Shown here: one piece after another, positions 1 to 5,274 of the stretch | Position numbering within the stretch: the stretch's first letter is position 1 | How the letters are laid out: every line of letters begins with the position of its first letter | NCBI GenBank assembly: GCA_030601715.1 | Contig: JAUWBL010000091.1 | Coordinates: forward strand, 1-5,274 | DNA from: Candidatus Geothermarchaeota archaeon | Lineage (GTDB): Archaea; Thermoproteota; Nitrososphaeria; Geothermarchaeales; JAUWBL01 | DNA length: 5,274 nt | Reading direction: 5' to 3' | Made by a program: the position numbers and the translations under genes | The notes under the pieces: generated by a model | The model's input: the letters and a program-made list of their open reading frames with translations, nothing else | The model's database searches: none | What the model was told of the DNA's origin: nothing

Positions 1-642
1 CTCATTGACATGGCACTGGGGATAGGCAAACAGACAGTTGATTCTCTGCCTGCGGAACATGTGGAGATCGACAGAGGCCAACTCTTGCAGGGGAGCGATG
101 TGCCCGGCGGCTTCATGAGGTATCGGATAACGGATTCGGGCATCTCTTCCCGCTTCATCCCGGGGACAGCCGAGGCAACCCTCATAGCGAGCAGTGTTGA
201 GCACGACGAGACTGGTCTCTACTCCGAGGACCCGGAGAACAGGGTGAGGATGACTGAGAAGAGGCTGAGAAAGATGGAGACCATACGAAGGGAGATCGCT
301 CATCTCAAAGTCTTTGGAGACGATGAGGCTGGAGTTTCCCTCGTAGGCATAGGATCCGTCAAGGGCTCATTACTCCACGTGTTGGAGAGAATGAGCGAGG
401 ATGGGTTCAACGCGAGGTACGTCGACATCCCATGTCTGCTCCCCTTCCCTCGGGAGGAGATGAATCGAATTGTCGCCTCCTCCGACAAGGTGCTCGTCGT
501 CGAGCACAACTCAACAGGTCAGCTCTTTCGATACATCAGAAGTCACATCGAAGCCTCGGGGGAACTGAAGAGCATCACGAAGTTCGACGGAACACCATTC
601 AGGCCAAACGAACTCTACCAGCTTCTGAGGGAGGAGATCTGA
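1..642 (+). CDS. korA: 2-oxoacid:ferredoxin oxidoreductase, alpha subunit, C-terminal part (5' end outside window)
   Basis: This subunit pairs with the following beta subunit in a cytoplasmic enzyme that oxidatively decarboxylates 2-oxoacids to acyl-CoA and reduces ferredoxin, or runs in reverse. The frame is already open at base 1 (Leu-Ile-Asp before the first Met at base 10), so the gene is cut by the left edge and that Met is internal. About 213 residues remain. Recognisable family segments are an LGIGKQTVD stretch near the left edge, then IPGTAEATLIASSVEHDETG and EDPENRVRMTEKRLRK, which are typical of KorA domain II. A C-terminal Rossmann-like domain follows (VSLVGIGSVKGSLLHVLE, LLPFPREEM, VLVVEHNSTGQL), ending in the usual FDGTPFRP. 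The TPP- and CoA-related N-terminal regions lie outside the window. The stop TGA overlaps the beta-subunit ATG, so the two are translationally coupled. The family call is firm; the preferred 2-oxoacid cannot be read from this part. Confidence 0.93.
   Translation, partial: LIDMALGIGKQTVDSLPAEHVEIDRGQLLQGSDVPGGFMRYRITDSGISSRFIPGTAEATLIASSVEHDETGLYSEDPENRVRMTEKRLRKMETIRREIAHLKVFGDDEAGVSLVGIGSVKGSLLHVLERMSEDGFNARYVDIPCLLPFPREEMNRIVASSDKVLVVEHNSTGQLFRYIRSHIEASGELKSITKFDGTPFRPNELYQLLREEI
630..639 (+). promoter_or_regulatory. Strong Shine-Dalgarno site for korB
   Basis: GGAGGAGATC differs at one base from GGAGGTGATC, the complement of the usual archaeal 16S rRNA 3' end. The GGAGG core ends 7 bases before the ATG at 642. 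The site lies inside the last codons of korA. It decides the korB start against an in-frame upstream extension of 70 codons that would run back to base 432 within korA. Confidence 0.85.
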
Positions 643-1502
643 TGTCCCTACCCACCGACTTCAAGAGAAAGAAACCCCTGTGGTGTCCCGGTTGCGGCGA
701 CTACGCGATCCTCAACTCTCTCCAGAAAGCCTCCTCGGACCTCGGACTGAAACCCCACCGAGTGGTTCTGGTGGCGGGCATTGGGTGCTCCGGGTTCCTC
801 TGGTCTAACTACAACTCCAACAGCTTCAAGGCCATCCATGGGAGGGTACTTCCGGTGGCAACTGGAATCAAGCTTGCCAACCCCGACCTCACGGTCATAG
901 GGGCGAGCGGCGACGGAGACGCCTACAGCATCGGAGGCAACCACCTTATCCACACGATACGCCGCAACCCCAACATCACATACATCGTAATGGACAACCA
1001 AGTCTATGGAAACACCAAGGGCCACACATCGCCCACGGCCCACGTCGGGTTTGTGACCAAATCCACCCCTTATGGCTCGGGGGAGCAACCCGTCCAGCCT
1101 ATGACCCTAGCCTTGGCCACAGGAATCAGCTTCGTGGCACAAGGCTTCTCCGGCTACCCTCGACAGCTGGCGGATCTGATTCGGAGAGGAATTCAGCACA
1201 AGGGTTTCGCCTTGATCAATGTGCTAAGTCCCTGTGTCGTGTTCAACAGAGAATACACCTACGACTGGTTCCGGGAGCATCTTTTGAACCTGGATGAGGA
1301 TGAGTCGCACGATTCGGAGAGCAGGGAGGAGGCGTTCAAGATCTGTACGAACGACGACCGGGTCCCGATTGGAGTCGTCTACGCAAAGGAAAGAGCTAGC
1401 TATCAAGACATGCTGCCAAACCTATCCCGAACGGCAATCGTCCGACAGGATCTCAAAGGAGATCTGGCTAGACTCAGTCGACTCCTAGAAGGATTCTCCT
1501 AG
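642..1502 (+). CDS. korB: 2-oxoacid:ferredoxin oxidoreductase, beta subunit
   Basis: This 286-residue subunit has the usual KorB length and binds thiamine diphosphate and one 4Fe-4S cluster, passing electrons to ferredoxin. Cys15 and Cys18 (in WCPGCGDY), Cys49 (GIGCSG) and Cys198 (LSPCVVFN) match, as I recall, the four cluster cysteines Cys12, Cys15, Cys46 and Cys197 of the Sulfolobus tokodaii enzyme. The TPP/Mg motif is GDGDAYSIGGNHLIH from about residue 90, followed by MDNQVYGNTKGHTSPT at about 117-132. The YGxTKG part is the loop near the substrate. The start at 642 is chosen for its strong ribosome site and because homologues begin a few residues before CPGCGDY. The A of its ATG is the last base of the korA stop codon. 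A tandem stop (TAGTAG) ends the gene. There is no ferredoxin-domain fusion, so the cluster is built into this subunit. Whether the main substrate is 2-oxoglutarate, pyruvate or another 2-oxoacid is open; the kor name follows usual annotation. Confidence 0.95.
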   Translation: MSLPTDFKRKKPLWCPGCGDYAILNSLQKASSDLGLKPHRVVLVAGIGCSGFLWSNYNSNSFKAIHGRVLPVATGIKLANPDLTVIGASGDGDAYSIGGNHLIHTIRRNPNITYIVMDNQVYGNTKGHTSPTAHVGFVTKSTPYGSGEQPVQPMTLALATGISFVAQGFSGYPRQLADLIRRGIQHKGFALINVLSPCVVFNREYTYDWFREHLLNLDEDESHDSESREEAFKICTNDDRVPIGVVYAKERASYQDMLPNLSRTAIVRQDLKGDLARLSRLLEGFS

Positions 1503-1519
1503 TAGGCAGCTCTCGGGTT

Positions 1520-1668
1520 CTATGGTACTGAGCTGGCGAACCTAGATCTATCTGTTGAGGATCCTGTGGGAACCATGGACCCCAGTAGGGCAAAAAAGAG
1601 CGTACTCGCACCGAGTACCGAGAAGTTGAAAATGAGGTCAGGTACTTCGATGCTCGTGAAAACAACCC
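1520..1668 (-). pseudogene. Possible remnant of an ABC-2 permease C-terminus
   Basis: Continuing without a stop from the second ATPase fragment, the same minus frame reads EVPDLIFNFSVLGASTLFF and then ALLGSMVPTG, before TAG at 1520-1522. This hydrophobic stretch with a preceding acidic residue resembles the final transmembrane helix of ABC-2 (DrrB-like) permeases, which usually follow the ATPase gene directly. If so, one internal deletion removed the ATPase C-terminal half and most of the permease, fusing the remains near 1670-1690. The match is short and rests on hydrophobicity and expected gene order, so it is much weaker than the ATPase call. The remaining bases (1503-1519) hold only the region just after korB. 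Confidence 0.4.
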
Positions 1669-2099
1669 TTTGACCGTGCTGCCAGTATAGATCAGCAGCA
1701 TCGCTGATTCCGACCAGATTCAGCAACTCTTCTATTCCATGCTCGGCGACGTGGTCAGTGACTTCGTATGGCCTATCCTAGAGTTCGATTTTCTCCCCTC
1801 CACTCAGCTCGTCGTCAAACGTCAGTTCCAGTGGAATAACCTATCAATCCGCGAACTTTCGCTACCTCAGCAACGACATCAAGGCCTTCTACGGCTGCCA
1901 CCCCTTGTGCGTGCTTGAACAGAGTAGTGAGGACCCTTCGGCTAGTAGTCTTGCCGGCGCCGTTTGAGCCCAGGAATCCGAAAACCCTGCCACCCTCCAC
2001 CCGAAAGCTGACGTGATCCGCTGCCACCACATTTCCGTTGAAGACATCGGTGAGTTCCTGCGTCTCCACGATGGCGTCCATCTCAGGCAATTTCTTCAA
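1669..2099 (-). pseudogene. Decayed ABC-exporter ATPase (DrrA-like), N-terminal half, frameshifted
   Basis: On the minus strand a likely original ATG at 2081 (or TTG at 2099) opens a protein starting MDAIVETQELTDVFNGNVVAAD. It continues through the Walker A motif FGFLGSNGAGKTT and LTTLF...VEGLDVV...KVRGLIGY, the order seen in DrrA-type export ATPases. It stops at 1815-1817. Homology then resumes in another minus frame from about 1825 (TFDDEL..GEKIEL), is broken by TAG at 1778-1780, and continues as EHGIEELLNLVGISDAADLY to about 1687. This corresponds to the family segment ELLELVGLSDAAD, which normally precedes the signature motif. The real signature, Walker B and switch histidine are absent. 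So the gene has at least one frameshift, one internal stop and a lost C-terminal half. The intact P-loop and readable helices suggest fairly recent decay. A sequencing error could explain one lesion, but not the missing half. Confidence 0.8.
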
Positions 2100-2117
2100 A
2101 CGCTTGCCCTAACTCAA

Positions 2118-2143
2118 ACCGTTATATTTCACCGATATATTCC
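2118..2143 (+). promoter_or_regulatory. Tandem TATA-like promoter repeat upstream of the DUF1512 gene
   Basis: Two adjacent 13-bp copies, ACCGTTATATTTC (2118-2130) and ACCGATATATTCC (2131-2143), agree at 11 of 13 positions. Each holds a TATA-like core next to an ACCG block. This is the clearest archaeal promoter-like element in the window. With the usual spacing of about 25 bases, transcription on the plus strand would start near 2150-2162, leaving a leader of roughly 30-40 bases before the ATG at 2190. The reverse complement is also TATA-like and lies suitably upstream of the decayed minus-strand ABC gene (ATG at 2081), so the region may once have been a divergent promoter. Confidence 0.6.
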
Positions 2144-2189
2144 AACACATCGTAGTACTTGGGAAAGCGCAGCACGAGCAGAGCATGCC

Positions 2190-3278
2190 ATGGCAGAACT
2201 ACTACCCCTTGAAGTGATCCTGCAATCCGTCTGGATGCTGTTCATCTTCGGCACCTTCTTCTATGGCCAACGGCTACAGCTCTTTCTCACGATGCGCCGC
2301 ATCAAAAAGAAGCTCGCACAGCTCGAACGAATGAAGAAAGACGCCAGAGCCAAGCTGACCGGGTCGATCATGAAAGTCAACCCCGATGAGGAAACGGTGA
2401 GAGGAGGCCTAGATCAGCTCCTAGACATGTTTGCCATCGCGCCGGTGAGCCTCGACCCCAAGGGAATCGTGTGGAAACTGGAGAGCATCCTCGACACCTA
2501 CGAGGGAAAGATGAAGGAGGGGATCCGGAAGCTGGCCCCCGCGGCGGCAGAGACCGAGGTCGACAACCTCTCCAACCTCTTCGAGGCGTCCCACGGGCTG
2601 CACATGATGTTCAAGATCGTCCGCCACTTCTACCTCATGGCCAAGAAGACCCATAGCCCTATGACCATCGTCATGCTCCAGATGAACCTTCCCTGGATAA
2701 TGGAGCAAGCCGAGGCCTATCACGCCTCCCTAGATGCCTTCGCTGAGGGAAGATCAATCGGGGACGGTGTCGGACCCATGGTGGCGACCAGACTGATCAA
2801 GGAGAAGACGGTGAGAGAAGTCGCCAAGGATACCGTCAGCGCAGCCATCGATGTTCAGGGAAGAAAAGTGTTTGTCGTCAAGGCCAAGGGACCAGGAGGG
2901 AACGTGGGCAAACCGGGAGAAGCTGTCAGGAGAATCATCAAGCGGAACAAGAACATCTCCCTGATCGTAACAGTGGACGCCGGGCTGAAGCTTGAGGGTG
3001 AGAGGTCGGGGGAGATCGTGGAGGGATCTGGAGCCGCCATCGGGGGGCCCGGTGTGGAGAGGTTCAAGATCGAGGAGATAGCCACCGAGTTCGGGATCCC
3101 CCTGCACGCCATCGTCGTGAAGATGTCGGAGAAGGAGGCCCTCAGCGGCATGACGGAGGAGATCGAAGGCGCATTGGAGGAGGCGACCGAGCGCGTCATA
3201 TCAACTATCCTTGGACTATCCGAACTGGGCTCCAGGGTTGTCGTCGCCGGCATAGGCAACACCATCGGCGTCGTCTGA
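2190..3278 (+). CDS. DUF1512 family archaeal protein, membrane-anchored, function unknown
   Basis: This 362-residue protein fits the archaeal DUF1512 family, whose members I recall as about 370 residues with no known function. One transmembrane helix spans about residues 7-26. It follows an acidic N-terminus and precedes a strongly basic helix (RRIKKK at 36-41, then KK and K/R to 55), so the positive-inside rule puts the main domain in the cytoplasm. The family-like conserved blocks are SIGDGVGPMVATRL (189-202), KAKGPGGNVGKPGEA (231-245), TVDAGLKLEGERSGE (261-275), a GSGAAIGGPGVE turn (279-290) and a glycine-rich C-terminus VVAGIGNTIGVV. The start at 2190 is chosen because the open frame runs upstream to 2013 through the promoter and the old ABC gene, and because it gives family-like length. 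There is no clear Shine-Dalgarno site before it. The metallophosphoesterase gene follows after 62 bases, possibly in the same transcript. The glycine blocks suggest a ligand- or nucleotide-binding fold, but that is inference only. Confidence 0.85.
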   Translation: MAELLPLEVILQSVWMLFIFGTFFYGQRLQLFLTMRRIKKKLAQLERMKKDARAKLTGSIMKVNPDEETVRGGLDQLLDMFAIAPVSLDPKGIVWKLESILDTYEGKMKEGIRKLAPAAAETEVDNLSNLFEASHGLHMMFKIVRHFYLMAKKTHSPMTIVMLQMNLPWIMEQAEAYHASLDAFAEGRSIGDGVGPMVATRLIKEKTVREVAKDTVSAAIDVQGRKVFVVKAKGPGGNVGKPGEAVRRIIKRNKNISLIVTVDAGLKLEGERSGEIVEGSGAAIGGPGVERFKIEEIATEFGIPLHAIVVKMSEKEALSGMTEEIEGALEEATERVISTILGLSELGSRVVVAGIGNTIGVV

Positions 3279-3326
3279 ACCCCCTCTTCCAGCCAGCCCC
3301 ATATCATTCCACTAACACTTTTTCTG

Positions 3327-3331
3327 GGAGG
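3327..3331 (+). promoter_or_regulatory. Shine-Dalgarno site for the metallophosphoesterase gene
   Basis: GGAGG ends 9 bases before the ATG at 3341 and fixes that start. A run of five T (3319-3323) lies just upstream and could act as a weak archaeal terminator for the preceding gene. No convincing TATA box is seen in 3279-3340, so transcription from the DUF1512 promoter is the simpler reading. Confidence 0.7.
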
Positions 3332-3340
3332 AAGGGCGGC

Positions 3341-4156
3341 ATGAAGCTCAAAGAGGTACTGGGCTACGTACGGCGAAGAGTGCGACTCATCCTCCTTGTT
3401 TCCTTCGTCCTTTTCCTTGCCGCGTGGAGCTTCCTGTACTGGCCCTTCCTATACCACCCTCTCGGACTGAGGCCCATGCCTTGCGCCGACGCTTCCCCCA
3501 TTGCCCTAGAAGAGCCTGTCCTCTTCATCGGAGACCTACACGTCACCACTGACGACGATGGGCGCCGCTTCGAGAACCTTCGAGCATTCATCACCGACAG
3601 GGGAGTTGGGAGCCTCGTCATCCTAGGCGACCTCTTCGACACCCCCGGCGACTACTACGCCCTGGAGAAGAACGAAGAGGGCGAATTGGGATCGGCTAAG
3701 GCATTGATGCACATCTTGGGGCTAGAGGGTTTGAGGCTGAACACCTACGTCGTGTGGGGAGGTATCCACGACCCCAACGACTTGGAGCTGGAGGTGTCCT
3801 ATGATGGAATCGGCCTGCAGACCCTGGGCACGTGTGCCAGGATAGGGATCGGCGAGGTGCAGGTCTGGGCGCTCCACGGCCACGAGGTCTTCGGCGGCGT
3901 CGACGGCTTCATAGCTTCAACCCTTGCTGGGAAGCCCTATCTGGAGGGCGTCTGGAAGGACCTGACCGAGCTCCCAGAGGGGCTGTGGATCATAGCGGCC
4001 CACAGCCATGTCCCGGGCCTTAACACCGAAGCCAGGGTAGCGAACACGGGAGGGTGGACGAGGGTTCCCCTTATGCAACCCGCAACGGGGAAGGGGATCC
4101 TTGTAAAGGATGGGACAGTCAGGCTTGTCTCGCTCACCGAAGGTGATCTGTTCTAA
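3341..4156 (+). CDS. Membrane-anchored metallophosphoesterase (calcineurin-like fold)
   Basis: This 271-residue protein shows the metal-binding motifs of the calcineurin-like phosphoesterase superfamily in order: FIGDLH (Asp65, His67), LGDLFD (Asp97, Asp100), GGIHD (His143, Asp144), LHGHE (His179, His181) and AAHSH (His221, His223). Such enzymes use two metal ions to hydrolyse phosphomono- or diesters; the substrate here is unknown. A basic N-terminus (RRRVR at 11-15) precedes one hydrophobic helix at about 16-37. The positive-inside rule would therefore anchor the protein with its catalytic domain outside the cytoplasm. The Asn of the usual GNHD motif is replaced by Ile142, and the first Gly of GHxH by Ala, so activity or metal use may differ from well-studied members. 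The start at 3341 has a good ribosome site. The gene follows DUF1512 on the same strand and converges with the exchanger gene 73 bases downstream. The superfamily call is firm; the specific subfamily is not recognised. Confidence 0.88.
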   Translation: MKLKEVLGYVRRRVRLILLVSFVLFLAAWSFLYWPFLYHPLGLRPMPCADASPIALEEPVLFIGDLHVTTDDDGRRFENLRAFITDRGVGSLVILGDLFDTPGDYYALEKNEEGELGSAKALMHILGLEGLRLNTYVVWGGIHDPNDLELEVSYDGIGLQTLGTCARIGIGEVQVWALHGHEVFGGVDGFIASTLAGKPYLEGVWKDLTELPEGLWIIAAHSHVPGLNTEARVANTGGWTRVPLMQPATGKGILVKDGTVRLVSLTEGDLF

Positions 4157-4229
4157 GGGATACGAGTCCAGCCATGACGGCACGTCAACGAGATGACCAT
4201 CCTGAATGGCTTCGCTTGGAAGAAGAGCG
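4157..4229. other. Short convergent intergenic gap
   Basis: These 73 bases separate the 3' ends of the phosphoesterase and exchanger genes. There is no strong hairpin or long T-run. Reading from the exchanger side, a pyrimidine-rich CTCTTCTTCC lies just after its stop codon and might help end transcription, but this is weak. Confidence 0.4.
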
Positions 4230-5274
4230 CTAGAACCGCAACTCCTCTATCAGGATGAAGATCAAGACCTGGAGGGCTAGGATGAACAACCCCTCATCGG
4301 CGGTCAGTCTCTGATCGTCCGTTATCGACTTCTTAACCAGCCATACGGCTCCGGCGAAAGAGGCCAGCTGGAAGAGGAGGAAGCCGTTCACAGCCACCGG
4401 GGTTAGGAGGATTATGGCGCCGAAGGTTATGAGGAAGGTCTGCGTTACGCCGGAGAGAAGGTTTGCCAGGCCGATGGAGTGTTCCCCCCTGAGTCCCCCC
4501 GTGATGGCGATGCCGTGCTCTGGAACCGATCCCACAAAGGCTACCAAAGTGGCGGCTGCTACGGGGGCCAGATGAAAGGACTCGACGACCAGCTCGGTTG
4601 ACGCCCTTATCGACTCAGCGGCGATCAAGATGATGAGGAAGCCAAGGGCTAGAAGGACGTAGGTCTCCCGCCGTGGGATCAATTCGCTGGGGATCTCTCT
4701 CCTCTCACCGCCAGATCTGAACAGAAAGACGGCGTAGACAAAGTAGGCGATGAGCATGAAGCCGCCCATCTCCCAAGGGAGAAAAGAGCCGACACCCCGC
4801 GTTAGACCCAGTGCGAAGATTAGCCCCGCCATCACTATCGATATCCTAAGGAGGTCGCTCTCCCTCTCGATGACCTCCTTAGGAACCCTGACAACGCCTC
4901 CGCTCTTGAAGCCCGCCAAGAGGATGTAAACAGCTATCAGGAGCAGGTTGAAGCCGGCCGTCAGGACCACAGCAATCACGGCGGTTTCCACTAGGGCGGA
5001 AACGCCGCTGGCCACCAAGAGGATGACAACAACTGCTTCCGGGATTCCGGAGGCGAACCCCGAGACCACCCCAGCTGCGTACTCTGAGAGCCCAGAGTGG
5101 TAGGCAAAGCTCTTGAGGGCTTTAACCAACCCTCCGCTGCTCACATAGATGAGGACCGAGCCTAAGGCGTACCCCAGGATGACGAAGGCCTGCATCTGTT
5201 GGGCGACGAAGGAGACAAGATAGAGTACTGCTAGGACGGAAATGAGAGCAACCTTGGCCCTAGTGAACTCCAGA
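4230..5274 (-). CDS. CaCA-superfamily cation exchanger (sodium/calcium exchanger-like), 5' end probably outside window
   Basis: This is an integral membrane antiporter of the Ca2+:cation family, which moves Ca2+ or another cation against Na+ or H+. Numbered from the Met at 5195, the two inverted alpha repeats are visible. Alpha-1 is SGFASGIPEAVVVI (Glu53) followed by LTAGFNLLLIAVYIL. Alpha-2 is VAFVGSVPEHGIAIT (Glu226) followed by GLANLLSGVTQTFLITFG. They are separated by a charged loop (about 95-115). About ten hydrophobic helices are predictable, and the protein ends at IEELRF. The frame stays open to the right edge: 26 codons before that Met encode LEFTRAKV and then ALISVLAVLYLVSFVAQQ, a convincing extra helix, with no ATG, GTG or TTG among them. 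The Met at 5195 also lacks a ribosome site. The real start is therefore most likely beyond 5274. The alpha-2 tail is atypical, so the transported ion and the coupling ion are uncertain. It converges with the phosphoesterase gene. Confidence 0.87.
   Translation of the reverse strand, partial: LEFTRAKVALISVLAVLYLVSFVAQQMQAFVILGYALGSVLIYVSSGGLVKALKSFAYHSGLSEYAAGVVSGFASGIPEAVVVILLVASGVSALVETAVIAVVLTAGFNLLLIAVYILLAGFKSGGVVRVPKEVIERESDLLRISIVMAGLIFALGLTRGVGSFLPWEMGGFMLIAYFVYAVFLFRSGGERREIPSELIPRRETYVLLALGFLIILIAAESIRASTELVVESFHLAPVAAATLVAFVGSVPEHGIAITGGLRGEHSIGLANLLSGVTQTFLITFGAIILLTPVAVNGFLLFQLASFAGAVWLVKKSITDDQRLTADEGLFILALQVLIFILIEELRF
4844..4884. repeat. Perfect 13-bp inverted repeat with 15-base loop inside the exchanger gene
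   Basis: TCCTAAGGAGGTC (4844-4856) and its exact reverse complement GACCTCCTTAGGA (4872-4884) flank a 15-base spacer, so the transcript of either strand could form a long, uninterrupted hairpin. In the exchanger mRNA it falls in codons for the charged loop between the two alpha repeats (about Pro105 to Arg117). Both arms contain a Shine-Dalgarno-like AAGGAGGT when read on one strand or the other. Function is unknown; it may be chance. Confidence 0.6.

Noticed and set aside
432..641. Upstream extension of the korB frame, adding 70 residues
   Set aside because: It overlaps korA, its residues are low-complexity and unlike any KorB N-terminus, and the ATG at 642 has a near-perfect ribosome site.
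648..1088. Minus-strand open frame of 146 codons opposite korB
   Set aside because: korB is certain from its motifs; the antisense translation is Val/Gly-rich with no family features.
1503..1810. Small RNA, tRNA or CRISPR-like structure in the gap after korB
   Set aside because: No cloverleaf, spaced repeats or strong hairpin was found; ABC-transporter remnants on the minus strand explain most of the stretch.
1772..1813. ELSGGEK in the second ABC fragment as the ABC signature motif
   Set aside because: It lies before ELLNLVGISDAAD, which in the family precedes the signature; it aligns better with the earlier D-L-T-G-x-E-N-L segment, so the likeness to LSGGQ is coincidental.
2013..2189. Upstream extension of the DUF1512 frame
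   Set aside because: It runs through the TATA repeat and antisense to the ABC remnant; the ATG at 2190 gives the usual family length and a membrane helix right after the start.
2421..3307. Long minus-strand open frames opposite the DUF1512 gene
   Set aside because: They are shadows of GC-rich coding sequence, with Pro/Ser/His-rich translations and no recognisable domain.
3917..4183. Minus-strand open frames opposite the end of the phosphoesterase gene
   Set aside because: They overlap a gene with clear catalytic motifs and show no ribosome site or domain of their own.

Overview
The window reads as chromosomal DNA of an archaeon. The evidence is: a two-subunit 2-oxoacid:ferredoxin oxidoreductase with a beta subunit of the archaeal 4Fe-4S type; a DUF1512 protein, a family I know only from archaea; A/T-rich TATA-like promoter elements with no bacterial -35/-10 pair; a Shine-Dalgarno site that nearly matches the complement of the archaeal 16S 3' end; and heavy use of AGG/AGA for arginine. 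The phylum cannot be fixed from this stretch. Moderately high GC and the gene mix would suit an uncultured Thermoproteota or Bathyarchaeia-like lineage, but that is a guess.

Layout, left to right. (1) 1-1502, plus strand: the 3' part of korA and the complete korB, joined by a stop/start overlap. They form one enzyme that interconverts 2-oxoacids and acyl-CoA with ferredoxin as electron carrier. (2) 1503-2189: no intact gene. The minus strand carries the ruins of a DrrA/DrrB-like ABC exporter: an ATPase N-terminal half with an intact Walker A, then a frameshift and a stop, then a possible permease C-terminus. (3) 2118-2143: a tandem, imperfect 13-bp duplication holding two TATA-like boxes, probably the promoter for the next genes. 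(4) 2190-3278, plus strand: a membrane-anchored DUF1512 protein of unknown function. (5) 3341-4156, plus strand: a metallophosphoesterase with an N-terminal signal anchor, likely facing outward. (6) 4230-5274, minus strand, convergent: a CaCA-superfamily cation exchanger whose true start probably lies beyond the right edge.

I see no single pathway linking the blocks. Central metabolism (KorAB) sits beside a decayed transporter, then two membrane-associated proteins that may be co-transcribed, then an ion antiporter. No mobile element, CRISPR array, tRNA or rRNA was seen. The least expected non-genic signals are the tandem TATA repeat and a perfect 13-bp inverted repeat inside the exchanger gene.
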